Of a stretch of 64,000 nt of DNA, positions 52,842 to 62,850 are shown piece by piece (the first letter of the stretch is position 1; each line of letters opens with the position of its first letter). The notes under the pieces are model-generated. The model was given only the letters and a program-made list of their open reading frames with translations. It had not been told where the DNA came from and did not search any database. The translations under genes were made by a program, and so were the position numbers. The DNA is from Pseudobdellovibrio sp031428275 (GTDB taxonomy: Bacteria; Bdellovibrionota; Bdellovibrionia; Bdellovibrionales; Bdellovibrionaceae), in the NCBI GenBank assembly GCA_031428275.1, contig JANPPC010000007.1, positions 159,631 through 223,630 on the forward strand, read 5' to 3'.

Positions 52842-54097
52842 TCAATTTTCCATGAGGTCGATAGGCCCATCAACTCTGCGACCTTAACGGCGCTTAGCAA
52901 ACCATCTTCGTGAAAACCGTAGCGTGACCAAGCCCCCGCAAAATAAACTCCGCCGTTACCCTGAATCGATGGTAAATCTTGCTGGGCACGGATCGCTTTA
53001 CGATCAAACTGTGGGTGCGAATAGTCAAATTGCTGAATGATATTTTCAATCGCCTGATGAGGGTTAAGCGTTACAAAATAGTCTTTCTTTGTCGCTAATG
53101 GCTGCAAGCGGTTTAAATAATAACTAAGCGATACTTTTTGCGTTTGTTCTAAATCATTGCTACCTAAGACATTCCAAGCAGACCAGCAAATTTTATTTTG
53201 CGGCATATGGCTTGCGTCCCCGTGTAAAATGGCTCTATTAGGCTCGTACTGAATCGCGGATAAAATTTCTGCTTCTTTCACCGATTGATTTTGTAGAATA
53301 TTCGCCGTAATGGGCGCATGCGTGGCCATGACGACTTGATCAAATTCAACTGTGCCATCCTTTGTGCGCACTAAAACCTTGCCTTGAACCCGCTCGACCG
53401 ATTCAACCGCTGTAGAAAGATGAATGTGCGCAATCTTTGCCGCCACCTTATTAACGTATTGGATGCTGCCGTTTTTGACCGTGCGCCATACAGGGCGGTC
53501 ATTCACTTGAAGTAACTTATGATTAATAAAAAATCTCAAAAAAGTTTCAGCGGGGAAATCAAACATTTTCATTTCGGGCGTCGACCAGATGGCCGCCCCG
53601 ATTGGCAATAAATAATCAGTTCTAAATTCACGTGAATACTTTTTTGCCTGCAACAGGTCGGCTAAGCTCCAGGCATGTCTTTTTGCTAACGATAAATTTT
53701 CTTCGGCCTCTTTACCAAAACGCAAGATTTCAAAAATCATTTTATAGAATTGCGGTTTTAGTAAATTACGTCGCTGGCTAAAGACTGTATTTAAGTTTGT
53801 GCCGCTCCATTCAAGATTCTTAGACTTTACCTGCACCGATAAAGACATTTCTGAGTCGACAGTTTCGACTTGTAAAGCTTTAAAAAAATTCTTCAGATGG
53901 GGGTACGTCAATTCATTGTAGACTAAAAACCCGGTATCGACCGGCACCTGCGCGCCGTTTTGTTCAGTCACGCTAACGGTGTGCGCGTGCCCGCCCAATC
54001 TGCTTTCGGACTCAAAAAGGTGCACCTCATGTTTTTGCGATAGCAACCAGGCTGATCCTAGCCCGCTGATTCCGGCTCCGATGACGGCGACTTTCAT
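52838..54097 (-). CDS. FAD-dependent oxidoreductase (amine-oxidase-like)
   Basis: 419 residues. N-terminal dinucleotide-binding motif VAVIGAGISGLGSAWLLS, then LFESESRLGGHAHT; the C-terminus has GVYFAGAWSRYGFHEDGLLSAVKVAE, which closes the FAD site. First gene of the operon with DUF1365 and cfa. It probably oxidises or desaturates a lipid substrate, inferred from context only. Confidence 0.88.
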   Translation of the reverse strand: MKVAVIGAGISGLGSAWLLSQKHEVHLFESESRLGGHAHTVSVTEQNGAQVPVDTGFLVYNELTYPHLKNFFKALQVETVDSEMSLSVQVKSKNLEWSGTNLNTVFSQRRNLLKPQFYKMIFEILRFGKEAEENLSLAKRHAWSLADLLQAKKYSREFRTDYLLPIGAAIWSTPEMKMFDFPAETFLRFFINHKLLQVNDRPVWRTVKNGSIQYVNKVAAKIAHIHLSTAVESVERVQGKVLVRTKDGTVEFDQVVMATHAPITANILQNQSVKEAEILSAIQYEPNRAILHGDASHMPQNKICWSAWNVLGSNDLEQTQKVSLSYYLNRLQPLATKKDYFVTLNPHQAIENIIQQFDYSHPQFDRKAIRAQQDLPSIQGNGGVYFAGAWSRYGFHEDGLLSAVKVAELMGLSTSWKID

Positions 54098-54502
54098 GCT
54101 TATCCTTTCAGCATATTGGTGGCAGTTACTATGCCATTAAATCATTTATTTTTATGAATTGAAATAGTAAAGAATCAATAATCTGGGAAACGACTCGTTT
54201 TGTGTAGTCTATTGCCGCAACATAGCGATATTTATGCCGATTACATACAGCATTGAACTCTCAAAATAACACAACCTTGATATGCTTACGCTGGTAGACA
54301 AACCGAACTGAGTGAACACAGTATTAATCTTTTGAAGAATTGGAAAACTTGTTTTTACTAAATCGGATCGAATCTTTAAGCATGGGCCAAAACGAAGATG
54401 TCGCATCTTAAAAAATCGCGAAAAAGACGATAACGTTTTAACAAAAAACATTCCACCTTAAAACACCAAAAACGAAACCAGACCGCCAAGTTTAATTATT
54501 AC
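54098..54502. other. Non-coding gap
   Basis: About 405 bp between two minus-strand genes. It should hold the promoter of the FAD-oxidoreductase operon. An 80-codon minus-strand frame (54209-54451) has unusual composition and no ribosome site and is not accepted. No repeat or strong hairpin seen. Confidence 0.5.
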
Positions 54503-57085
54503 CTAACTAAAAACTAGATTAGAATTTTCGACCGATCCAATTTTTAGTAATGTAATCCGCAATTTATTTTCTTGCACGTACTTGGCAAGATTGACCTCGA
54601 ACTCGATGATCCAATCATTGTGCCCTTCAGGGTCGATCAAGGTTTGCGCTATTTTACAAATATCACTCTCTGTTTTAATCTCTGTGTTCTGATGAGCGCG
54701 GGCCTTTTGATCGAAGCAAATTTGTTGATGATCTTCGTAGTATGGCTTCAGGCAGTCCTCGAGCTGTTGGGCACTCCAAGATAAATTTTTCTCGGGATTA
54801 CTGACTGAAAGATATTCGGACGCCAGTTGATAATTTTTTAAAGATAGAAGTTTCAAAAAGCGGTGAATTTCATTTCGGATCATCAGCGTTACTAATTTTA
54901 GGTCTTTTTGTCGATCTGGTTGAATTCCTTGTGCCGCTGGCGTCACCGATAAAGTCTGTGAAGTTTGCATCTTTTGCCAGTCATCTATTAGGCTAGAATC
55001 TGTTTCGCGCACCATGGTACCGAAGTAAGCCGCGATGGCTCGTACCTCATCCGTTTTTGCAACATCGGGGACTGTTTGCTCGATCACTTTGAAAACTTCG
55101 CTCAAGTAGCGAAGCAGAATTCCCTCGATGCGCTGAAGGTCATAATCTCGGACGTACTCGTCGAAAGATTGAAAAGTTTCATACATCTCGCGGGCGATCG
55201 ATTTGGGACGGATATTTTCTTCACCCACCCACGGGCAAGCGTCCGAGAAAATATTAAAACGCGAGTATATAAAATCTCGGTTGGGCTTCGGATGCTCTAG
55301 TTTATCGAGCTCGGCGATGCGTTCCTCGAACTCGATCCCGGCCAGCTTCATTTCAAACATTTTTTCTGATTTTAAGCGATCCAGTTGTTTTCGTAAAATC
55401 AAATCGGGGCTTTCAAGAATGGCCTCTACTAAACTTAATAGATCAAGGGCATAATTCGCATCGGCGGGATCTAATAAATTGAGGGTATCCAGTAAAAACA
55501 ATGAAAGACTATTATTTAAAGAAAAATCTTTTTGCAGATCAACATGAACTTGAATTCTTCTCTTCGTGCTCGATGAGCCTACGGACTTCGGCAGAAAATC
55601 AATTATTTTTCGTTCATACAACGACCGAAAATAGGTAAATGTTAATTTTCTTAGATGTTTTTTGTTGCCGACACTTCCGTGCGAACGCTCGATCAGTTTT
55701 CGCATCGAATCGCTAGCGCTTTCGGCATGGCCCCGTGAATCTCGGCTAAGAACGTTTAATAACATACTGTGCGAAACCTGAAAATTCGAGACCAGGGCCT
55801 CGGGTTTTGCGCCGATCAACTTTTTAAATGTGTCGTGGGTCCAAAGAACAAACCCGTGTGACGGCGGCGTTTTTAAAATCATTTTTTTAGCCTTAGCTGG
55901 ATTGGCGCTGGCTTTTAATTTTATTTTCAGATTCTCGATCACGTGCTCTGGAGCCTGCGCCACGACGAGGCCGCGATCATCAAAGCCGCGTCGGCCTGCC
56001 CGCCCACTGATCTGGTGAAAATCACGCGCGCTTAAAATCGACGTTTTTTTACCGTCGTATTTGCAAAGTTTCGTTAAAAGAACGGTGCGAATAGGCACAT
56101 TGACCCCGACGCCTAAGGTGTCGGTGCCGCTGATCAGTTTAAGTAGCCCCTGCTGCGCAAGCTTCTCAGTTAAAATGCGGTACCGGGGAAGTAAACCAGC
56201 ATGATGAAGTCCGATTCCGTTCTTCAGAAATCTTTGAATTTCTTTTCCGTAAGAACTCGGAAATGGAATTCCTTCGATCGCTTTGTTAATTTTTTGTTTT
56301 TCATCTTTGGAAACAAGATCAATACTTAAAAGATTTTGCGCCACTTCGGCGGCTTCCCGCTGTGAAAAATTCACTAAGTATATGGGGTAAAGTTGTTTGG
56401 CGATCAGTTCAGACACCGTTTCATGTAGTGGGGTTTCGCGGTACTCAAAGTCTAAAGGTACGGGGCGATCTTGCGAAGACACGATTGTCGTAGGCTTTTG
56501 GTTAAGCTCTGTCAGGGACTTCGCAAAAAAATCCATATCACCCAGGGTGGCTGACATCAGAACAAAGCGGGTTTTCTTTAAGATCAGTAACGGGACTTGC
56601 CAGGCCACTCCGCGCTCGTGATCCGAGTAGTAATGAAACTCATCCATCACGACATCATCGACAGCGCATTCTTCACCATCCCTGAGGGCCATATTCGATA
56701 AAATTTCGGCCGTACAGCAGATGATCGGAGCCTGCTGATTCACTCCGCCGTCCCCTGTGATCATTCCCACTTGGTCTGGGCCAAAGGCAGCGCAAAGATC
56801 CCTGAATTTTTCGTTAACTAAGGCCTTAATGGGACACGTATAAAAAGATCTGCGCCCCCGAGCCAGCGAATCAAAATGCAGAGCCAAGGCGACCAGAGAC
56901 TTCCCTGAACCTGTTGGCGTATTTAAAATAATATTTTTTGATTCAATCAGTTCTAGAATAGCTTCTTCTTGCGCGGGATATAGCTGTAGGTTTTTCGAAG
57001 ATGTATAATCTAAGAAGCGATCTAAAATAGAATCTGTGCTGACTTCTGCTTTGGGCGGAAGCCGCCAATAAAGGGGCCAGTCCAT
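54503..57085 (-). CDS. SKI2-like DExH helicase with DUF3516-type C-terminus
   Basis: 860 residues. Helicase motifs: LNTPTGSGKSLVALAL (Walker A), VVMDEFHYY (DExH-like DEFH), LMSATLG, GVGVNVPIRTVLL and QISGRAGRRGFDD. After residue 450 a large helical domain with HGFVLWTHDTFKKL and VSNFQVSHSMLLNVL matches what I recall of the DUF3516 type seen in actinobacteria. Likely an RNA helicase in processing or turnover; the substrate is unknown. It stands alone. Confidence 0.83.
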   Translation of the reverse strand: MDWPLYWRLPPKAEVSTDSILDRFLDYTSSKNLQLYPAQEEAILELIESKNIILNTPTGSGKSLVALALHFDSLARGRRSFYTCPIKALVNEKFRDLCAAFGPDQVGMITGDGGVNQQAPIICCTAEILSNMALRDGEECAVDDVVMDEFHYYSDHERGVAWQVPLLILKKTRFVLMSATLGDMDFFAKSLTELNQKPTTIVSSQDRPVPLDFEYRETPLHETVSELIAKQLYPIYLVNFSQREAAEVAQNLLSIDLVSKDEKQKINKAIEGIPFPSSYGKEIQRFLKNGIGLHHAGLLPRYRILTEKLAQQGLLKLISGTDTLGVGVNVPIRTVLLTKLCKYDGKKTSILSARDFHQISGRAGRRGFDDRGLVVAQAPEHVIENLKIKLKASANPAKAKKMILKTPPSHGFVLWTHDTFKKLIGAKPEALVSNFQVSHSMLLNVLSRDSRGHAESASDSMRKLIERSHGSVGNKKHLRKLTFTYFRSLYERKIIDFLPKSVGSSSTKRRIQVHVDLQKDFSLNNSLSLFLLDTLNLLDPADANYALDLLSLVEAILESPDLILRKQLDRLKSEKMFEMKLAGIEFEERIAELDKLEHPKPNRDFIYSRFNIFSDACPWVGEENIRPKSIAREMYETFQSFDEYVRDYDLQRIEGILLRYLSEVFKVIEQTVPDVAKTDEVRAIAAYFGTMVRETDSSLIDDWQKMQTSQTLSVTPAAQGIQPDRQKDLKLVTLMIRNEIHRFLKLLSLKNYQLASEYLSVSNPEKNLSWSAQQLEDCLKPYYEDHQQICFDQKARAHQNTEIKTESDICKIAQTLIDPEGHNDWIIEFEVNLAKYVQENKLRITLLKIGSVENSNLVFS

Positions 57086-57398
57086 GTCTTATCGTAAGCC
57101 TTCGCTAGTGAAAGGGAAGCAGTTTCTTTCGGGATGAGTCGCAAGCGTTTTTTAAACTTTAAGCAGGAAAACCTCGTTCAAGATATTAGCTATAATCCCT
57201 ATTCTGCCCGTGCAGTGCATTGGGACGAATTTTTAACTTTTAAAATTTTTTGTTAAACACTCGCGGGAATGGCGGTCGTCTAATTTTCGTTGCCGTCTTA
57301 CAAAGCTTTAAAAGGTATATACGATGTTATGGCATGGGGGTTCAGCGGGATTACTTAGTTGATCGGCCTGACTAAGCAGTTTACAATTATATGTTGAA
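57086..57398. other. Intergenic stretch with a possible 40-residue frame
   Basis: 313 bp between divergent genes. A 40-codon plus-strand frame from the ATG at 57134 to the TAA at 57256 (MSRKRFLNFKQENLVQ start) is the only candidate; its ribosome site is poor. Promoters of both flanking genes must lie here. Confidence 0.3.
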
Positions 57399-58169
57399 AT
57401 GAATAAGTTTTCTTTGAATCGAGCAATAAAACTCGGGCTCATTTTAGCATGTGCCATCCTTCTAGGGATCATGCTGCTTTTCGGTATCACAGCGCTTCGA
57501 ATTCGATCTGCATTAATCGAGGTTAACGAGAATGTAAGGGTGCCCCCTCCAATTCCGACCGTTTCGCCTTTTAAAAAGTATATTAGCATCGCATCTGAGG
57601 ATGTAGCGACACTAAACAGTCCACCTAAAAATTTCGAACCTAATGACAAATCAACACAGAATTCATCAAAACTAAATGCTCAAAAACGATCTAATTTTTC
57701 ACTCGCGGGGATGAACACAGTTCTTAATTCAGAGCTAGGCCCGCTTCGGCTTTGTGATATGAGGTGTGATGACTTAAAGGAAGTACTAGTTCGAATCAAA
57801 AAGTATAGTAAAGGTGATTTAACCGAGAACAGCAATTTCTTTATCGACCCAGCTTTCCAATTGGCCGCTCGAATGAGTCAAGTCGGTCTAGGACCGCCAG
57901 GCAAAACCGCATTACAGATCATGTACCAACTTCAACTAGATCCAATGTCGTTAAGCTCTGTGAAAGAACTCAGTAAATTATTTTTGAGCGTAGATGACAT
58001 TCTAAAAGCAATGGCTTCCAGAAAAAATACCAAAGCACTTGAAGCCGATGACCTAATGCGGGTCCTACGAAACCAAGCAACTTCTTGCCAGACAAATCAG
58101 TGGGAACGAGAATGCTCTACTTTAGAAACAGAAATTGAAACGTGGGTATCACGTGGTGGGCGTTTGTAG
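57399..58169 (+). CDS. Hypothetical membrane-anchored protein
   Basis: 256 residues. One N-terminal membrane helix (LGLILACAILLGIMLLFGI, about 12-30), a Pro/Ser/Asn-rich linker, then a helical domain from about residue 115 with five Cys (LCDMRCDD, SCQTNQWERECS). No family recognised. The domain is probably periplasmic. A terminator-like hairpin begins directly after the stop. Confidence 0.62.
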   Translation: MNKFSLNRAIKLGLILACAILLGIMLLFGITALRIRSALIEVNENVRVPPPIPTVSPFKKYISIASEDVATLNSPPKNFEPNDKSTQNSSKLNAQKRSNFSLAGMNTVLNSELGPLRLCDMRCDDLKEVLVRIKKYSKGDLTENSNFFIDPAFQLAARMSQVGLGPPGKTALQIMYQLQLDPMSLSSVKELSKLFLSVDDILKAMASRKNTKALEADDLMRVLRNQATSCQTNQWERECSTLETEIETWVSRGGRL

Positions 58170-58200
58170 CACTGGTTTCCGTTACAAATCGAAATCAGTG
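58170..58200 (+). terminator. Terminator-like hairpin after the anchored protein
   Basis: CACTGGTTTC (58170-58179) pairs with GAAATCAGTG (58191-58200), ten pairs with one G-T wobble, starting at the base after the stop. No T-run follows, so it may stabilise the 3' end instead of terminating. Confidence 0.4.
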
Positions 58201-58286
58201 TTGCGTGTAATAAAGTTTGAAGCTTGAGCTTAGCAATATGTTCTTGCGCATCCCGCCAGCAGACCTAGAATTCGCCTTTATCACCC

Positions 58287-59024
58287 CTACCCGTCTAAGC
58301 CTTCAACCTCTAGAAATTCGCGGTAGATCATTTCTTTATCAAGCTTAGCAAGCTGTTCGTCGATCCGTTTTTGCGGTTTCTTTGCCATGACCCGATCTTT
58401 TTCGATTTCAAAAGATGTCACGTATCGGTTCGCTAAAAGAAAGTTAAATCTTTCTTCCGCGGACCCACCGAGGATTAACCAATCCTGGGCAGCTTTTGCT
58501 TTTAACAAAACGATTAAGCGATGATGATAGTTAAGCATTTGGTCGCTGGCCGTGTGCGTGATCAAAGAAAACCCTGCGGTTGTTTTATCAGCTTGCTCAT
58601 TTCGAATCATTCGAAGGCCCGCTACAAAAATAGTTTCATGATTCTTTAATGAGAACTTCATCGCACTGCCCAGCTCATCGCCCCAGTAAACAGGTTCTAC
58701 GAAAGAGCTCATCGGAACAATACATGGCGCATGAGCGAATCCGTATTTCCACGATGGCACATCGTAAATCCGGACAAGTTCTTCTTCGCCTGTTTTTTTA
58801 TTCTGTTTTAAATCTGACATCCTAGAATTAGGAAATGGTGGCGGGGTCGGAAACAAGGCTTCAGTCAAAACCAGCTGACCATCTTGAATTTCTAAAATGG
58901 GCGCGGGCAAACTCATCTGTACTTTTTGATCGAAAACTTCACGGCCTGAGATATTTTTACCGCGTTGGCCGAAAGAGACAAAGATCTCTTGATCTGTTTT
59001 CTTTATACTGTATTCACTGCACAT
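58287..59024 (-). CDS. SRAP (YedK/HMCES-like) abasic-site shield protein, divergent
   Basis: 245 residues. The catalytic Cys is residue 2 (MCSEYSI) and becomes the N-terminus after Met removal. The other active-site positions also appear: Asn in PNSRMSD, Glu in CIVPMSSFVEP, and His in MLNYHHRLIVLL. SRAP proteins form a stable covalent link with abasic sites in single-stranded DNA. The usual MCGR opening is altered. It fits the DNA-damage theme, but its upstream region has no copy of the 18-bp element. Confidence 0.82.
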   Translation of the reverse strand: MCSEYSIKKTDQEIFVSFGQRGKNISGREVFDQKVQMSLPAPILEIQDGQLVLTEALFPTPPPFPNSRMSDLKQNKKTGEEELVRIYDVPSWKYGFAHAPCIVPMSSFVEPVYWGDELGSAMKFSLKNHETIFVAGLRMIRNEQADKTTAGFSLITHTASDQMLNYHHRLIVLLKAKAAQDWLILGGSAEERFNFLLANRYVTSFEIEKDRVMAKKPQKRIDEQLAKLDKEMIYREFLEVEGLDG

Positions 59025-59163
59025 AAAAACCTCGCACTGAAACTCTGATACAAATCAGCCTGACCGTCTATGAGAAAAGGCTTCTGACGGCCTCATCGCC
59101 GCACCTTGAGCTTCAAACAGCTCGAAAACAATGTTTGCAAAAAAGTTTGGTTAGCTTGTAGGA

Positions 59164-61944
59164 CTAGGTCTTCAAATACTTGCGTATATGTTCGATCAAG
59201 TCCTCGCGCTTCAAGGGTTTCGATAGAAAGTTGGTGTAACCGGCTGCCACACATCGTGCACGTTCTTCTTTCATGGCGTGCGCCGTTAACGCAATAATAG
59301 GTCCAGAATATTTTAAAGCCCGCAATTCTTTAACGGCCGCAATTCCGTCCATAACGGGCATTTGAACGTCCATAAGCACGATGTCGTAAGCTTCTGCAAG
59401 CGCCATCTCGACGCCCTTTTTACCATCGGATGCGATGTCCACTTTAGCTCCCGCGCGACTCAGATAAATAGCAAAAAGCTCTTGATTGTCCGGAGAATCT
59501 TCGACAAGTAAAATTCGTGCATTCTGTAGCACCGGTCTAACGCCCGCGTTACGAACCACGTCGGAAGCGAAGCCCAAAGCGTTTACGAATCGCATTTCGT
59601 TAGCCACGCGCACTTCGACCGAAGCATAAAAAATGCTTCCCTTTCCGGGTTGACTCGATTTCAATTCGAAAACGCCGCCCAGAGCCTCGCAGAGTTTTCG
59701 TGTAAGAACAAGGCCAAGCCCGGTTCCGCCAAATTTTCGCGTGGTCGAAACATCACCTTGAGCGAAGGGCTGAAATAACTGCGCCGACTGCTCAGTTGTG
59801 ATGCCTTTGCCGCTGTCTTCGACTTCGAACTCAAGTCGATGACGACTGTACGAAACGCGCAGTTGAACTTCTCCGTGTTCGGTAAATTTAATCGCGTTAC
59901 CAACGATGTTCGTTAAAATTTGCCGCAGACGAGTCGGATCCGAATCAATCACATCTGGAAGTTCGGTAAGCGCCGCAATTGAAAAGCTCACACCCTTTTC
60001 ACGAGCCCGAAAGCCCATTAGCGAAGCGAAGTCAGACAAGAGCTCTACGAGCGAGAAGTTGATATGCTCGATCATCATCATGCCGGCCTCGACTTTCGAC
60101 AAATCTAATATGTCATCAATAATTCTTAGAAGTTGAACCGAGTTTCGTTCAATCACCGAAGCATAATTTTGAATTCTTTTATCGTTTACGCCTTCGTCTT
60201 TAATTAAACTAACGAATCCCATAATGGCGCCCAGCGGAGTTCTGATTTCGTGGGACATATTCGCTAAGAACGAGCTTTTCGCAGCATTAGCGGCCTCGGC
60301 ACGCTCTTTTGCGTTACGTAAAGCCTCTTCCGAAAGGATTCGGTCGGTAACATCCAAGGCGGTGCCAACAAAACGCTGCAAAGATTTGCCAGTCGGACTT
60401 TCGACGAAAAAAGCCTTTCCCGCGAAAGAAACCCATCGAACTTCACCATCATCCCGAACGATGCGGTGTTGAACGTCATACGCGCCGCTTCCCGATGGTT
60501 CGGTCGCTTGCGCCACTGCGGTTTCGACGCGCTCACGATCTTCGGGATGAGCGCGTTTGATGACGTCGTTCAGTGGAAGTTGCGTGTCCTGCGCGACGCC
60601 GTAAATTTCTTTGGTTCGATCAGACCATTTTGCAACTTGGCTGGTAGGCTCAATTTCCCAAGTACCCATATTGGCCGTCTCAACAGCCATACGAAAACGC
60701 TCGGACGCTTCCCGAATCTGTCTTTGCGCAAAAACGCGCTCGGTGACTTCGATCGCGTGAATAAACACGCCGTAAGGTTGGCCCACTTCGTCTAACATAC
60801 GCGTGTAGGTCTGATCGAAATATCTTTCTTCTAGGCCGCTTGAGTCCGTGCGCCTTAAGAAGGCCAAATCTTCTTTAACCTGGTAAGCCACCCCGGTTTC
60901 AAAAACTCTTTTTGCAATCTTCGGAAATTCCTGCCCTATTAATTCAGGAAGAGCCACTAAGAAGGGTTTACCGATCAAGCTGCGATTATTGAAAAGTTCA
61001 AGGTAACTTTGGTTAGCAATCTCGTAAACAAATTCTGGCCCTTTCAGAACGGCCATAGACGTCGACGAATCAGAAAATATCGTCTTAAATTTTTGCTGCT
61101 CTGATTCTACACTTTGGCGGGCCAATTGTAATTCTTCGGTTAAAAGTTTAACGCGGTGAATGTCGGTATTGGTTCCATACCATTTGGTGATTTCACCGTT
61201 CTCATTTTTAGCCGGCAAAGCTCTGGCGACATGCCATCGGTATGACCCATCGGCGGCGCGCAGGCGAAACTCAGTTTCGTAAATACTGCCTGACTCTAAA
61301 GCTAATTGCCAACGCGCTACCGAAGAGGCCAAATCTTCGGGATGGACCGCATTCGACCAACCTGAACCGACATTATCTTCAAATGAGGTCCCACTGTACT
61401 CGATCCAAATCTTGTTAAAGTAATCCAGCTGACCAACCGAATCGGCCGTCCAAACCGACTGGGGCATAGAGTCAGCTAAGGAACTATACTGAAGGTGGCT
61501 GGCCTCGATCAGTTTTCTGGCCCTAAATGCTTCAGTGACATCATATACGAATGCCAGAATACCGACGATCTGATCATCTTTATCGCGGAAAGCACTGTAG
61601 GAAATATCCAGTCTTAAATCTTCGTGCTTGCCCGGAGCAATTTTTTTCTTGAATGGCAACTCTTTGCCTTTAAACGGCTCACCCGTGGTATAAACGCTGT
61701 CTAGTAGTCCAAAAAATTCCCCAGCTTCGTCTTCCGAAAAAACTGACCGCACAGATTTACCAATGGGATTTTGACCAATTAAGTGAATGTACGCCGGGTT
61801 AGCCAGAGTGAACTCATGCATCGGGCCCATAAGCAAAGCAATCGGCGAAGGGGCTTGGTCAAAAATTCCGGTTACGTTGTCGTTTAATTTCACGTGTTCA
61901 CCTTTTAAAAAGTTAAGCTTAGAATGAACGAACTTCTTTTTCAA
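59164..61944 (-). CDS. Four-PAS hybrid histidine kinase
   Basis: 926 residues, no membrane helix. PAS-type domains at about 20-140, 145-270, 285-410 and 415-545 (for example IFDQAPSPIALLMGP, LADSMPQSVWTAD, FSDSSTSMAVLKGPEF, VETANMGTWEIEP). HisKA NMSHEIRTPLGAIMGFVSL (about 565-585), ATPase with IVGNAIKF, DSGKGI and KFGGTGLGLVLTRKL, then a receiver (about 805-920) with LVEDSPDN and IVLMDVQMPVMDG. A cytosolic sensor of redox, light or small molecules is likely from the PAS content. Paralogous to the kinases at 8237 and 16906. Confidence 0.9.
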   Translation of the reverse strand: MKKKFVHSKLNFLKGEHVKLNDNVTGIFDQAPSPIALLMGPMHEFTLANPAYIHLIGQNPIGKSVRSVFSEDEAGEFFGLLDSVYTTGEPFKGKELPFKKKIAPGKHEDLRLDISYSAFRDKDDQIVGILAFVYDVTEAFRARKLIEASHLQYSSLADSMPQSVWTADSVGQLDYFNKIWIEYSGTSFEDNVGSGWSNAVHPEDLASSVARWQLALESGSIYETEFRLRAADGSYRWHVARALPAKNENGEITKWYGTNTDIHRVKLLTEELQLARQSVESEQQKFKTIFSDSSTSMAVLKGPEFVYEIANQSYLELFNNRSLIGKPFLVALPELIGQEFPKIAKRVFETGVAYQVKEDLAFLRRTDSSGLEERYFDQTYTRMLDEVGQPYGVFIHAIEVTERVFAQRQIREASERFRMAVETANMGTWEIEPTSQVAKWSDRTKEIYGVAQDTQLPLNDVIKRAHPEDRERVETAVAQATEPSGSGAYDVQHRIVRDDGEVRWVSFAGKAFFVESPTGKSLQRFVGTALDVTDRILSEEALRNAKERAEAANAAKSSFLANMSHEIRTPLGAIMGFVSLIKDEGVNDKRIQNYASVIERNSVQLLRIIDDILDLSKVEAGMMMIEHINFSLVELLSDFASLMGFRAREKGVSFSIAALTELPDVIDSDPTRLRQILTNIVGNAIKFTEHGEVQLRVSYSRHRLEFEVEDSGKGITTEQSAQLFQPFAQGDVSTTRKFGGTGLGLVLTRKLCEALGGVFELKSSQPGKGSIFYASVEVRVANEMRFVNALGFASDVVRNAGVRPVLQNARILLVEDSPDNQELFAIYLSRAGAKVDIASDGKKGVEMALAEAYDIVLMDVQMPVMDGIAAVKELRALKYSGPIIALTAHAMKEERARCVAAGYTNFLSKPLKREDLIEHIRKYLKT

Positions 61945-62212
61945 TGAACAATCAATTTTTTAGGCAATTTTTTAGCCACTGCACACCACCACTTACAGTC
62001 GTAAAACTAACAGATTTGAAATATAGAAATAGTTCTACAGATCATTCATTTTTGAGGCAAATTTCCACGTCCAATATTAACCGAAGTTCATTTAAAATCA
62101 GCAGGCCGTCTAATTTCTCTAAGATAATTGGCTTCTTATCCCAAATGATCACCAACTGAAAAAGCGGTATACGCTTTGCTTTCGTAAAAGTTTATCTAAC
62201 AAGGAGTATTTA

Positions 62213-62755
62213 ATGCGAAACAATTTAAGCGAACAAAAAATGAATCAAAAAACCCAACTGACTGAAAGTGATATTGTGAATTTGATTCTTGAAGACCATA
62301 AACCGCTAAAAGAATTAATCAAAATTATGAAAGATTCAGACATTCCGGCGCAAGAACGTTTTGACGCATTCAATGAGTTTTCTCCAACTTTAATCGCGCA
62401 CGCTAAACCCGAAGAAGAAATATTATATACGTTTATGAAAACAGATGAAGATTTGCGCGAAGAAGCATTTGAGGGCGACGTAGAACATGCTTTGGCCGAC
62501 CAACTTATGGAAGAAATCAAGCGGACAACAGATGAAGATCTTAAATCGGCGCGTATCAAAGTATTAGCAGAACTTGTTGAACACCATATAGAAGAGGAAG
62601 AAGAAGAATTACTTCCCGATTTTAAGAAGAACTCTGATACAAAACAGCGGTCAATATTGGGCAATGATTTCTTAGAGTTAAAGCTAAAATATTTAGCTGC
62701 CGGTGACGATAATGTTATTCCTGATCCAAAAAGCGACCTATTAGAAAAACACTAG
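62213..62755 (+). CDS. Hemerythrin-like (HHE) domain protein
   Basis: 180 residues. Di-iron ligand pattern of the hemerythrin fold: EDHKPLKELI (His), LIAHAKPEEEILY (His, Glu), GDVEHALAD (His) and LVEHHIEEEEEELLP (His, Glu). These proteins bind oxygen, nitric oxide or iron and are often linked to oxidative stress. AAGGAG lies before the ATG at 62213. A perfect hairpin (62763-62784) follows. It is divergent from the PAS kinase, whose signal might be related. Confidence 0.85.
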   Translation: MRNNLSEQKMNQKTQLTESDIVNLILEDHKPLKELIKIMKDSDIPAQERFDAFNEFSPTLIAHAKPEEEILYTFMKTDEDLREEAFEGDVEHALADQLMEEIKRTTDEDLKSARIKVLAELVEHHIEEEEEELLPDFKKNSDTKQRSILGNDFLELKLKYLAAGDDNVIPDPKSDLLEKH

Positions 62756-62762
62756 CTTACGT

Positions 62763-62786
62763 AGGCGCGGATTAAACCGCGCCTTT
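62763..62786 (+). terminator. Terminator of the hemerythrin gene
   Basis: AGGCGCGG (62763-62770), loop ATTAAA, CCGCGCCT (62777-62784), followed by TTAAGTT. Perfect 8-bp GC-rich stem 7 bp after the stop codon; the T-run is short. Confidence 0.65.
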
Positions 62787-62850
62787 AAGTTCTACGATGA
62801 CCCTGCCACCAACCTATGGGTTTTTAATTTTCACGCAGCTCACGCCGTTA

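Noticed and set aside
54209..54451. 80-codon minus-strand frame
   Set aside because: No ribosome site, odd Phe/Ser-rich composition and no recognisable protein features.
61944..62159. 71-codon plus-strand frame upstream of the hemerythrin gene
   Set aside because: No ribosome site, and its content is Ser/Asn-rich without domain features. It lies in the promoter region of the divergent kinase.
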